Virus record (IMG/VR): IMGVR_UViG_3300047365_000330
Coordinates: 1 to 23,458 of that record
DNA length: 23,458 nt
Reading direction: 5' to 3' (one strand)
DNA from: a virus
Below, piece after piece: positions 6,045-11,868 of the stretch. The translations under genes were made by a program, and so were the position numbers. The notes below the pieces were generated by a model that searched no databases, had not been told where the DNA came from, and was given only the letters and a program-made list of their open reading frames with translations. Numbering within the stretch: position 1 is the first letter of the stretch; the number at the start of each line of letters is the position of its first letter.

Positions 6045-6328
6045 TCTGTGGAGGATTCTGTTTCCAAGCTCCTCCGGGCTCATAAGAATTAAGCTGCTTG
6101 AGCTAACTCTTGAGGTGCAAAATTATCGTTTGCATTTGTCGTTTTGTTCGCATTAACCGAGCTTACATCCGGATAACTCCACATCGCTATTACGTATCTG
6201 TCGATCCTATTTCAGCCCCATCAAGAATACAGCACTTATTTAACGACACCCGTGGCTGTATTCATGGTGGAGCTGTCGGGTACCGCCCCCGAGTCCAGCA
6301 AACCTTTCGCTTTGTTTCATCGTTATAT
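6045..6328 (-). ncRNA. ssrA: Circularly permuted (two-piece) tmRNA
   Basis: The tRNA 3' half comes first on the minus strand. A T-stem TCGGG/CCCGA (6288-6292 with 6276-6280) leads to CAGCTCCACCA, with CCA ending at 6265. After 45 nt containing a perfect 9-bp hairpin (6255-6263 with 6225-6233), the tRNA 5' half begins: GGGGCTG at 6219-6213, followed by AAATAGGATCGACAG. The acceptor halves pair with a G3-U wobble, the alanine identity signal. Downstream lies a tag frame, 6133-6089, encoding ANDNFAPQELAQAA then TAA, and a GGAGGA/TCCTCC hairpin (6050-6075). An earlier GCG at 6151 would lengthen the tag to 20 residues. This order is the permuted arrangement known from alphaproteobacteria. Mature ends are estimated. 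Confidence 0.93.
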
Positions 6329-6335
6329 AGTATAT

Positions 6336-6364
6336 ATTATACCACAAAAATAGCCATTTGTACA
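6336..6364 (-). promoter_or_regulatory. Early (sigma70-type) promoter for tmRNA transcript
   Basis: TGTACA (6359-6364) and an extended -10, TGGTATAAT (-10 hexamer at 6336-6341), are separated by 17 bp. Transcription would start near 6328, just ahead of the tmRNA acceptor piece. The same arrangement is found at 9910-9938, 20373-20401 and 22808-22836. A long A-run upstream on the minus strand may act as an UP element. Confidence 0.85.
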
Positions 6365-6373
6365 CCTTTTTTT

Positions 6374-6381
6374 TATAAATA
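6374..6381 (+). promoter_or_regulatory. T4-type late promoter (TATAAATA)
   Basis: An exact TATAAATA octamer, the element recognised by T4 gp55-type late sigma factors, lies 22 bp before the ATG at 6404. It has no -35 element of its own, as expected for late promoters. It is divergent from, and only 9 bp away from, the early promoter of the tmRNA transcript. A GAGGAG ribosome site at 6394-6399 follows. Confidence 0.75.
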
Positions 6382-6403
6382 GTTATGAAGAAGAGGAGTT
6401 GAG

Positions 6404-6886
6404 ATGCCAGTAGCAGAAATACTAGCGGGCATTGCATTGGTTAAATCTAGTGTAGAGTTCATAAAGTCTAACATAGACACATGTAAAGACATAGGCGAAA
6501 TCGGTAGTGCAATAGACGGTTTACTTCGAGGTAAAGACGAAGTTGAAAAACGTGCAAATAAAAGAGGTTTAGGTATCAAAGAACAATTTGATACTGCACA
6601 TATAGCACGTGAAGCGATTGATGCTCGACTCGCAGCCGAACAGTTACAAGAAATATCACAAATGATTAACTTACGGTTTGGTCCTAACACTTGGCGTGAG
6701 ATTATGGAAGAACGCGCTAAACGTATACAAGAACATAAGGAAGCAGTCAAGCAAGCACGAATAGATAAAAGAAAAGCAAATGCACAGTTATGGTCAGAAG
6801 TTAAACAGGTTTTGTTAGTAGCTGGTCTCATATTTGCAGTCCTTGCGATCATAGTTGGATCAGTATGGTACTCAAGACTCTCTTAA
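6404..6886 (+). CDS. Conserved T4-like marine phage membrane protein (160 aa)
   Basis: The N-terminus (MPVAEILAGIALVKSSVEFI...) is amphipathic. The centre (about 50-130) is a long charged helix rich in Lys, Glu and Arg, probably coiled coil. A membrane helix at about 137-155 (VLLVAGLIFAVLAIIVGSVW) sits close to the C-terminus. The N-terminal sequence is familiar to me as a conserved protein of T4-like marine phages with no established function. Its late promoter suggests a virion or lysis-stage role. The gene overlaps the next one by 22 bases. Confidence 0.7.
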   Translation: MPVAEILAGIALVKSSVEFIKSNIDTCKDIGEIGSAIDGLLRGKDEVEKRANKRGLGIKEQFDTAHIAREAIDARLAAEQLQEISQMINLRFGPNTWREIMEERAKRIQEHKEAVKQARIDKRKANAQLWSEVKQVLLVAGLIFAVLAIIVGSVWYSRLS

Positions 6887-7200
6887 TTATTTTAGTTACA
6901 TCGACTGTAGCACTCGCTGGTGCCAAGACTATTGGTGGAAAGAAAGATTATACACGCCAACAGAAGATACAAAGAGGCGATATAATTAAACCTAAGTTGA
7001 CTACGTGTAGATTAAAGAAGATTGTACAATCAAGAAGTGGTGGACAAGCGTGTATATATCAAGGTGGTAATAAAACATTTGAGTTGTTGTTTGATGATAA
7101 CTGTCCTAAGCAATTTAAATGTAAGTATCAACCAAACAGTAAAGAACCAAATATAGATAATGTTATGGAAAGTTTAAATTCAATTGGTAAAAACAAATAG
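6865..7200 (+). CDS. Small exported hypothetical protein (111 aa)
   Basis: The N-terminus (MVLKTLLIILVTSTVALAGA) is a good signal peptide, with predicted cleavage near residue 20. The mature part is basic and contains four cysteines (CRLKK, CIYQGG, CPKQFKC) that could form two disulfides in the periplasm. The ATG lies inside the end of the upstream gene. Late-operon position suggests a role in lysis or at the envelope; no family recognised. Confidence 0.65.
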   Translation: MVLKTLLIILVTSTVALAGAKTIGGKKDYTRQQKIQRGDIIKPKLTTCRLKKIVQSRSGGQACIYQGGNKTFELLFDDNCPKQFKCKYQPNSKEPNIDNVMESLNSIGKNK

Positions 7201-7208
7201 GAGATATT

Positions 7209-7358
7209 ATGATAGGTGAATCTAACGTAGGCGAAGTAAGACATTGCACATATTGTGGACATAGGTGCCATTGTTATTCAAGTGGTTGTCAAGAATGTAT
7301 TAACGATGTGTGCCAAACTTGTGAGTGTGGTGACAAAAAAGATGATATTCAAACATGA
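7209..7358 (+). CDS. Cysteine-rich zinc-ribbon-like miniprotein (49 aa)
   Basis: An AGGAGA ribosome site at 7199-7204 precedes the ATG. Nine cysteines occur within 28 residues (CTYCGHRCHC ... C ... C ... CQTCEC, residues 13-40), plus nearby histidines, a pattern typical of small zinc-binding ribbons or knuckles. The charged ends (MIGESNVGEV and DKKDDIQT) are short. The stop overlaps the next gene by 17 bases in another frame. The specific function is unknown; a nucleic-acid or protein-binding role is plausible. Confidence 0.7.
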   Translation: MIGESNVGEVRHCTYCGHRCHCYSSGCQECINDVCQTCECGDKKDDIQT

Positions 7359-7620
7359 GAAATTTATATTAGACTTAAACGCTGCAACTAAAGCAAAGTT
7401 ATATTCTGAAAATAAACTTGTTTTTATGGGAGACGGTTATAAAGCTATACTTATATTAATTAATAGTAGCAGCAACCCTGAACCAGTTAAAAACAAATTT
7501 AAAGCACAACTTAAATTAAGAGAAAAGCCTAAGTTTAGTCAACCAGATGATATGGAACAGCTTAGACAAAAAGCTCTTAATAGTATTGTAAAAACAACAC
7601 CTAAAAATAAAAAACGTTAA
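7342..7620 (+). CDS. Hypothetical protein (92 aa)
   Basis: The frame extends upstream to 7255, but that portion lies over the cysteine-rich gene. ATG at 7342 (MIFKHEKFILDLNAATKAKL...) is the better start. The N-terminal half has alternating strands (KFILDL, KLVFMGDGYKAILILIN). The C-terminal half is basic and helical, ending in TTPKNKKR. It may bind nucleic acid, but no family is recognised. It ends the late rightward operon, its stop touching the convergent gene. Confidence 0.55.
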   Translation: MIFKHEKFILDLNAATKAKLYSENKLVFMGDGYKAILILINSSSNPEPVKNKFKAQLKLREKPKFSQPDDMEQLRQKALNSIVKTTPKNKKR

Positions 7621-7835
7621 TAAACCTTTTGATTACCACCTATTCGTTTAGGTACACATACTGCAGTATAAGATAATCTTTTAGGAGCATCATCATCAGC
7701 AATTCTATTTGGCACAGATGGTTGTTTAGTAAGACGCTGAGCATAATATAAGCAATTATCAATATTTCTAAAATACATATCTTGACTTGTCACCTGTTTA
7801 CCTAAGTAAACCATTAATAAAAAAGCATGTGTCAT
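7617..7835 (-). CDS. Small exported protein (72 aa)
   Basis: A short hydrophobic N-terminus (MTHAFLLMVYLGKQVTSQ) resembles a signal peptide. The mature part has two cysteines (NCLYYAQRL and TAVCVPKR), a pattern shared in outline with the exported proteins at 7832-8050 and 19286-19552. The ATG forms an ATGA overlap with the upstream gene. It is the last gene of a leftward run and touches the convergent gene by 4 bases. Function unknown. Confidence 0.6.
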   Translation of the reverse strand: MTHAFLLMVYLGKQVTSQDMYFRNIDNCLYYAQRLTKQPSVPNRIADDDAPKRLSYTAVCVPKRIGGNQKVY

Positions 7836-8050
7836 TTCAGTATTTTAAGTGGATGTTTTTCACCGTTCTTAATTTCCATTTCAAGTTTGCCTTGTTTACA
7901 AACCCATCTTGGTCCGCCGGGTCCTTGAGTTCTTTTAATTTTTCTCTTCACTTTCAAACAATCCATCATTGAGTCGCGAGGTGTAAACTCTGTTGGTTCT
8001 ACATCTCCACTCATAAACATTAACAAAATAAAGCCTGTAAATATTTCCAT
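7832..8050 (-). CDS. Small exported protein (72 aa)
   Basis: MEIFTGFILLMFMSGDVEPT has a short hydrophobic leader likely to be a signal peptide. The rest is basic with two cysteines (DCLKVKRKIK and WVCKQGKLE), which could form one disulfide. TAATG overlap with the coiled-coil gene upstream and ATGA with the gene downstream make a three-gene coupled unit behind the late promoter. No domain recognised. Confidence 0.6.
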   Translation of the reverse strand: MEIFTGFILLMFMSGDVEPTEFTPRDSMMDCLKVKRKIKRTQGPGGPRWVCKQGKLEMEIKNGEKHPLKILK

Positions 8051-8457
8051 TAGTGTTTTCCGTTTAATACTTTATCTTTAAGCTTCTCTATTTGATCTTC
8101 AAGTTTTTCAATTCTTGACTTATAAAAATCGAGTGTAAGCTTTTGTTGTTGGTCGTATGGAGCTTTACCAGTTTCAATATTATTTGCTAATTTTTCTAAC
8201 TGACCTGCGAGGTGTTCAATTAACATAAACTGTTCTGCATCAGCAGGTAGAGAACCCATATCACCACGTGGCCATTTGATACGAAACTCTGTATTTTTCT
8301 CTAAGTCAGATGACATTAATGTGATATCTGTTTCTAACTTATTCAGTCTTTCTATGATACCAAAATATGCCCATACACCTACAGCCACTGCCAGAATAAT
8401 TGACAGTAGATTTCGTATTGGCATTTCAACGCCGGTGTTTTCAGATATTTTTGGCAT
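8050..8457 (-). CDS. Conserved phage membrane/coiled-coil protein (135 aa)
   Basis: One membrane helix near residues 17-36 (LLSIILAVAVGVWAYFGIIE) follows a short N-terminus (MPKISENTGVEMPIRN). Long heptad-type helices then run at 37-60 and 85-132 (KSRIEKLEDQIEKLKDKV). I recognise the N-terminal pattern from T4-like marine phages, where it is conserved without a firm function; a holin-linked, spanin-like or structural role is possible. AAGGAG precedes the ATG, and a TATAAATA late promoter lies 18 bp upstream of the start codon. Confidence 0.7.
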   Translation of the reverse strand: MPKISENTGVEMPIRNLLSIILAVAVGVWAYFGIIERLNKLETDITLMSSDLEKNTEFRIKWPRGDMGSLPADAEQFMLIEHLAGQLEKLANNIETGKAPYDQQQKLTLDFYKSRIEKLEDQIEKLKDKVLNGKH

Positions 8458-8475
8458 AATTGCTCCTTACCATAT

Positions 8476-8483
8476 TATTTATA
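8476..8483 (-). promoter_or_regulatory. T4-type late promoter (TATAAATA)
   Basis: An exact minus-strand TATAAATA sits in the short intergenic space before the gene starting at 8457, with an AAGGAG ribosome site downstream. It sits immediately next to a cluster of TGTCA inverted repeats, which may influence its use. Confidence 0.75.
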
Positions 8484-8486
8484 TCA

Positions 8487-8543
8487 TGTCAAAAAAATGA
8501 CACTTACAATAATATGTCACGATATACTGTCAGGTTTTTGACA
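8487..8543. repeat. Cluster of five TGTCA/TGACA boxes
   Basis: TGTCA occurs at 8487-8491, 8515-8519 and 8528-8532, and its complement TGACA at 8498-8502 and 8539-8543. Two pairs form perfect inverted repeats, each with a 6-nt loop and the same 11-bp start-to-start spacing, about one helical turn. They fill the gap between the DUF3310-like gene and the late promoter. They could be operator half-sites or RNA hairpins ending the upstream transcript, although no U-tract follows. Confidence 0.6.
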
Positions 8544-8918
8544 CTAATCAGTGTTGTATTTGTATTCTTCATCTGAATCGCCCATAGACAATCTACTATC
8601 TATGTCGGCTATATTATCGAATTGATCTCTGTCATGTACATGTAACATAATAGTTGCATAATGTAATACTTTCATTATATCTTTTCTTGCATCTTCAATT
8701 GAACCTTTTTTGCCATACCTTTGTGCATATTTCATTATATTACCAATACAAAATCCTGCGCCATGACCGCCGTCAACTATAAACTCTGTTGCTTGAAACT
8801 GTTCTCGAGAATAATGTCCTTTATATGTACTGTTAATAACGTCCATTAATTCATCAACATACATATCTTCATTAAACTTATAAGATATCTTGGGTCTTTT
8901 CACCAATTCATTACTCAT
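8544..8918 (-). CDS. DUF3310-like phage protein (124 aa)
   Basis: The central block GFCIGNIMKYAQRYGKKG, followed by DARKDIMKVLHYATIML, matches the pattern of DUF3310 (SaV-like) proteins, which are often annotated as phage nucleotide kinases without proof. The N-terminus (MSNELVKRPKISYKF) and acidic C-terminus (MGDSDEEYKYNTD) are phage-specific extensions. ATGA overlap links it to the upstream 49-aa gene. Function in the cell unknown. Confidence 0.7.
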   Translation of the reverse strand: MSNELVKRPKISYKFNEDMYVDELMDVINSTYKGHYSREQFQATEFIVDGGHGAGFCIGNIMKYAQRYGKKGSIEDARKDIMKVLHYATIMLHVHDRDQFDNIADIDSRLSMGDSDEEYKYNTD

Positions 8919-9064
8919 TTATGCTTGTCCTTTATTATTTTCTTTGCGTTATTAACCCAGTCGACTACAGTTTGATTATTTTCATGTATATTACCTGGTT
9001 CTATTTTATGGCCGTGATGTTCTACAATAAACTCAGCTATCATTAATTCAGAATCAATACTCAT
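8915..9064 (-). CDS. Small hypothetical protein (49 aa)
   Basis: GGAGG (9072-9076 on the minus strand) precedes ATG at 9064. The product, MSIDSELMIAEFIVEHHGHK..., is helical and soluble with no recognisable domain. ATGA overlaps bind it to both neighbours (9061-9064 and 8915-8918), which is good evidence that it is a real gene. Function unknown. Confidence 0.6.
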   Translation of the reverse strand: MSIDSELMIAEFIVEHHGHKIEPGNIHENNQTVVDWVNNAKKIIKDKHK

Positions 9065-9144
9065 TTGTTATTCCTCCAAAAGTATGGAATTACTTTACCT
9101 TCGTGATCTAAGCAACTCATATGCATTGCTAACCATTTATCCAT
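9061..9144 (-). CDS. Candidate 27-aa peptide
   Basis: MDKWLAMHMSCLDHEGKVIP... starts directly after the TAA of the SleB gene and ends with an ATGA overlap to the next gene. The coding frame carries the ribosome site of that gene near its end (TTT TGG AGG). No hydrophobic segment. It may be a translational bridge or a genuine micropeptide. Confidence 0.45.
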   Translation of the reverse strand: MDKWLAMHMSCLDHEGKVIPYFWRNNK

Positions 9145-9693
9145 TTATTGTTCCCATCTGTAAAATATGTGTTTACCAATTGTAACTGTATGTGTTTTTC
9201 TAGATGCCCATTCTGGTGATACATAATCAGCATGGTAGTGTGTTGCACCTCTAGTAAAATCGTACATTAGTATAGAATTATAACCATATACTATTTTAGA
9301 AGCAATAACTTTTATACTATCATACAATACATGATCTATAGATGGTACATCATCAGCTTTTCCATCACAATACCAACTAAATTGACATCTATCTCTAAGA
9401 GGGTGCCACTTATTATGTGTTTCTAAAAACCATTTAGAATGCTGACCTTGATATACAACTTGGCATACTGTATTTGGAAATCTGTCGTCATGAACTCTAT
9501 TCATAGTAACATACGCTACGGCAATCATACCTTCCATAGATTGATTGCGTGCTTCCCAATACATATTTTTTGCTAAGCAGGTTGTTTCTTCTTGTTTATG
9601 TGTTTGAGCGTTTACTGGTGTACAATAGGTTAATACTAGCATACCAAATACGCCAAACAATAAACCTTTTAAATAATCAGTATTATTAAGCAT
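9145..9693 (-). CDS. SleB-type cell-wall hydrolase (endolysin candidate)
   Basis: After a signal peptide or signal-anchor (DYLKGLLFGVFGMLVLTYCT...), the protein has the Hydrolase_2/SleB core. MYWEARNQSMEGMIAVAYVTMNRV carries the likely catalytic glutamate (E47), followed by CQFSWYCDG and GATHYHADYVSPEWA. Known family activity: lytic cleavage of the peptidoglycan glycan strand. The frame is open to 9732, but ATG at 9693 overlaps the previous gene by only 8 bases and places the signal at the N-terminus. At 182 aa the length is normal. Export suggests a Sec-dependent endolysin or a periplasmic wall-remodelling enzyme. It sits among an early-promoter gene set, so timing is unclear. Confidence 0.85.
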   Translation of the reverse strand: MLNNTDYLKGLLFGVFGMLVLTYCTPVNAQTHKQEETTCLAKNMYWEARNQSMEGMIAVAYVTMNRVHDDRFPNTVCQVVYQGQHSKWFLETHNKWHPLRDRCQFSWYCDGKADDVPSIDHVLYDSIKVIASKIVYGYNSILMYDFTRGATHYHADYVSPEWASRKTHTVTIGKHIFYRWEQ

Positions 9694-9874
9694 ACCAGTA
9701 CATCTCAACTTCATCAGAAATTTGAGATTCATCTAACCAGTTAAATTCTCTGTTTCTCATGATTTCAACATGTTCTTTGGCCTGAGATAAGGAATTGGCA
9801 TTTTTAATGATATGCTCAGCGTTATTGTAAAATTCTTCCATTGAATCCATAACTAAACTTTTAACTTTTGACAT
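9686..9874 (-). CDS. Small helical acidic protein (62 aa)
   Basis: MSKVKSLVMDSMEEFYNNAE... is a short, all-helical acidic protein without a known domain. A GCGGAG ribosome site in the conserved leader AAAATGAAAAAAGCGGAGAA precedes the ATG. It is the first gene after the promoter at 9910-9938. Its C-terminus (EMYWYA) overlaps the SleB start by 8 bases. Confidence 0.6.
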   Translation of the reverse strand: MSKVKSLVMDSMEEFYNNAEHIIKNANSLSQAKEHVEIMRNREFNWLDESQISDEVEMYWYA

Positions 9875-9909
9875 ATTATTTTCTCCGCTTTTTTCATTTT
9901 AATATATAT

Positions 9910-9938
9910 ATTATACCATAAAAAAAGAGGTTTGTACA
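9910..9938 (-). promoter_or_regulatory. Early (sigma70-type) promoter
   Basis: TGTACA (9933-9938), 17 bp, then TGGTATAAT with the hexamer at 9910-9915. It drives the gene set 9874-8544. The leader AAAATGAAAAAAGCGGAGAA is identical to that behind the promoter at 22808-22836, and a 36-bp conserved element lies upstream at the same distance. Confidence 0.85.
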
Positions 9939-9945
9939 CCTTTTT

Positions 9946-9981
9946 TTTCACTTTTTTCAAAGTTTGTTGTGAACATGTTAA
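9946..9981 (-). repeat. Promoter-upstream element, copy 1
   Basis: This 36-bp block matches 22844-22879 at 32 of 36 positions and includes a TTTCACTT...AAAGTTTGTT core and the palindrome AACATGTT (9972-9979). The palindrome begins exactly 33 bp beyond the -35 hexamer in both copies, suggesting a protein-binding site acting with the promoter rather than a random repeat. Confidence 0.7.
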
Positions 9982-10602
9982 CTAATTCATATTAGCTTTA
10001 GAATCGTATGTTACAATATTAACATTGTTTGTTATGTTAACTTTAATAGCGTTATGAACATGATGAAGTACAAATTTAGTATTAGGAAACTCTTTAAACA
10101 TGTTTTCCCATACAGGACGCCAATTGTTGGCTAATCTGTGGCTGTTCATATTACCTCTATCAGAATTAAGATAGAAATCAGAACAACTTCTTAAATTAAA
10201 ATCAAAAAGAGAATCAAATCCATATAGATGTATTTCATCTGCTTTAACTTTGTTTGCAGCATAATGTACAGCCATATGACCACAATTAAAATCTGTGTAG
10301 TTTGCTACATATTTTGGAAGTGTAGTGTAGAATTCCTTTACTTGGTGTGAATGTTTTACATAAAATGTAGATTGTTGATCCATCCAAATTTTAGGTCTCA
10401 TACCTAAAATCCAATCACCCGGAATAGTCAACGATCCTTCATGCAATGCTCTCATCATTTTAAAGTCAACCATAATTGTACCATATGCACCAGGTACAGG
10501 CCAAGGCGGAATATTACAAGTAAGTTTCATTCCAACTCTTTGTTCTTTTTGATACAAACTAGATTGATCACCGTTACCTATAATGTGTACGACTTTACTC
10601 AT
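9982..10602 (-). CDS. Putative glycan-associated protein with GNGxS-type N-terminus (206 aa)
   Basis: The N-terminus MSKVVHIIGNGDQSSLY resembles the Rossmann-like GNGPS motif of DUF115/MptE-type and some sialyltransferase-like phage proteins. Later segments (ADEIHLYGFDSLFDF and FVLHHVHN) fit an alpha/beta fold with a typical H-x-Y-G-x-D strand. AGGAG precedes the start, and ATGA overlaps the glycosyltransferase gene upstream. It is the last gene of the glycan island, so a transferase or sugar-phosphate role is likely, but the family is not certain. Confidence 0.55.
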   Translation of the reverse strand: MSKVVHIIGNGDQSSLYQKEQRVGMKLTCNIPPWPVPGAYGTIMVDFKMMRALHEGSLTIPGDWILGMRPKIWMDQQSTFYVKHSHQVKEFYTTLPKYVANYTDFNCGHMAVHYAANKVKADEIHLYGFDSLFDFNLRSCSDFYLNSDRGNMNSHRLANNWRPVWENMFKEFPNTKFVLHHVHNAIKVNITNNVNIVTYDSKANMN

Positions 10603-11252
10603 AACATACTCCTAATTTTTGCTTTACCTTTTGGTCCAGTCCAATGCATAATTCTTGTTTTACCAGTATAACCATCATTTTCTACTTGTATTCTTAATAC
10701 GTTATATTCGTTAGGCAGATCGTTTATTGCATTAATTTTAGTAATAGGGGTCAATAGTGAATCAAGTACTTCTTGATCTCCTACCTCTTGTTTATTTTTT
10801 CTAATTGCTTCTACCCATCTACTTAATATTATAGGTTTATCTATAAAACCTACAACACCTGAATTGTGCCATAGGTGCCCGCGTCTTAAAGTCCACGGTT
10901 TATCTTCAACCATTGATAGTTTATTAGGTTCTAGTAAATCAAATATGCCATCAATATTATCTTTTATCTCGCAATCAGTATCTAACCATACAGTTTTTTT
11001 AGCTGGGCATTTATACATTGATAACGGTTTTTTAAACCAACCAGATTCTTTAACATTTGATAGATCCATTACTGCATCTACGTTTTCACGTATAATCTTA
11101 AGACCTAATTCACTAAGACCGAAGTTAGCAAATACTATTGGACTTTTAGTGTGTTTTTTTAAGTTCTTTAAAAACCATGGAAGAATCCACTCATGGCTTT
11201 CATCGCATCCAGTTAAAAATGCTTGATCAAATAATTTCGTAGGTTTCGCCAT
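10599..11252 (-). CDS. GT8-like glycosyltransferase (217 aa)
   Basis: TVWLDTDCEI contains the DxD metal/sugar-nucleotide motif. HNSGVVGFI and QEVLDSLL match the NxG and DQ-type acceptor motifs, and a C-terminal IMHWTGPKGK matches the HxxGxxKPW-like end of GT8 enzymes. Family role: transfer of a sugar from a UDP- or similar donor with retention of configuration. The frame is open to 11336, but ATG at 11252 (MAKPTKLFDQAFLTGCDE) is chosen to limit overlap with the upstream GT25 gene to 26 bases. Donor and acceptor unknown. Confidence 0.7.
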   Translation of the reverse strand: MAKPTKLFDQAFLTGCDESHEWILPWFLKNLKKHTKSPIVFANFGLSELGLKIIRENVDAVMDLSNVKESGWFKKPLSMYKCPAKKTVWLDTDCEIKDNIDGIFDLLEPNKLSMVEDKPWTLRRGHLWHNSGVVGFIDKPIILSRWVEAIRKNKQEVGDQEVLDSLLTPITKINAINDLPNEYNVLRIQVENDGYTGKTRIMHWTGPKGKAKIRSML

Positions 11253-11868
11253 AATTATGTTTTGCGTAGCACCCTTGTTTTTGTTGTATTGTAGTAAAAC
11301 TATCTCTGGCTTCTGCTGGCCATGGATAGTATTCACCTAGTGTAAATTTACTTGAATGTATGTATATGTCTGTTGGACCTGCAGAAAATACGCACTCATC
11401 AATCAATTGCTGTGCACCTTTTGGCGTTAATCTATATGCATGTGCGCCTGGGAAATATGGCTTAGATACTAGTGAGCCATAACCTATAAATGATGGTGTA
11501 TTGAATTTACCGTATGACGGTTTACCAAGATTTAAAATGTCAAACATCATCATTTGTGGAACGTCTCCAACTAATACTGCATCATGCTCAAATATAACTA
11601 TAGGCTCTTTAGACCTAACACACTTTTTCCACAAACTATGATGACTTAAAAACCCTGCTATACAATTTTCTGGTCTACTATATATTTCATTAAATGCTGC
11701 AGAAGGATATTTAAGTTTTTTTAACTCTTCATATACATCACAGTTTTCTGGAGTGTAAGCTTTATGCTTGTTTATTTTATAACCAAATACTAAACCACTT
11801 TTAACGCATCTATCAGCAACTTGAACTGATCGATCATTTTCTGTTATTGTTATTACATACATTTTCAT
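11227..11868 (-). CDS. GT25-family glycosyltransferase (213 aa)
   Basis: MYVITITENDRS starts the fold as in LPS beta-galactosyl/glucosyltransferases. GFLSHHSLWKKC matches the family's GCxxSH block, and PIVIFEHDAVLVGD carries the acidic ExDA motif. AHAYRLTPKGAQQLID and GPTDIYI follow in the expected order. Known members extend LPS, glycoprotein or capsule glycans. It is closely related in layout to the next gene upstream (11865-12563), a likely duplication. ATGA overlap at the start. Confidence 0.82.
   Translation of the reverse strand: MKMYVITITENDRSVQVADRCVKSGLVFGYKINKHKAYTPENCDVYEELKKLKYPSAAFNEIYSRPENCIAGFLSHHSLWKKCVRSKEPIVIFEHDAVLVGDVPQMMMFDILNLGKPSYGKFNTPSFIGYGSLVSKPYFPGAHAYRLTPKGAQQLIDECVFSAGPTDIYIHSSKFTLGEYYPWPAEARDSFTTIQQKQGCYAKHNYGETYEII

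Noticed and set aside
6089-6151. Twenty-residue tag starting at GCG as the tmRNA tag
   Set aside because: Distance from the first pseudoknot and the ANDN start typical of alphaproteobacterial tags favour resumption at GCA 6133, giving 14 residues; the longer form is kept only as an alternative.
6110-6437. Open frames on both strands across the tmRNA
   Set aside because: They run through the tRNA-like halves and the spacer hairpin of the tmRNA; composition and lack of ribosome sites indicate they are not proteins.
6373-6852. A 159-residue minus-strand open frame opposite the gene at 6404-6886
   Set aside because: It is antisense to a well-supported gene with a late promoter and ribosome site, is serine/cysteine-rich in a way typical of shadow frames, and has no start signal.
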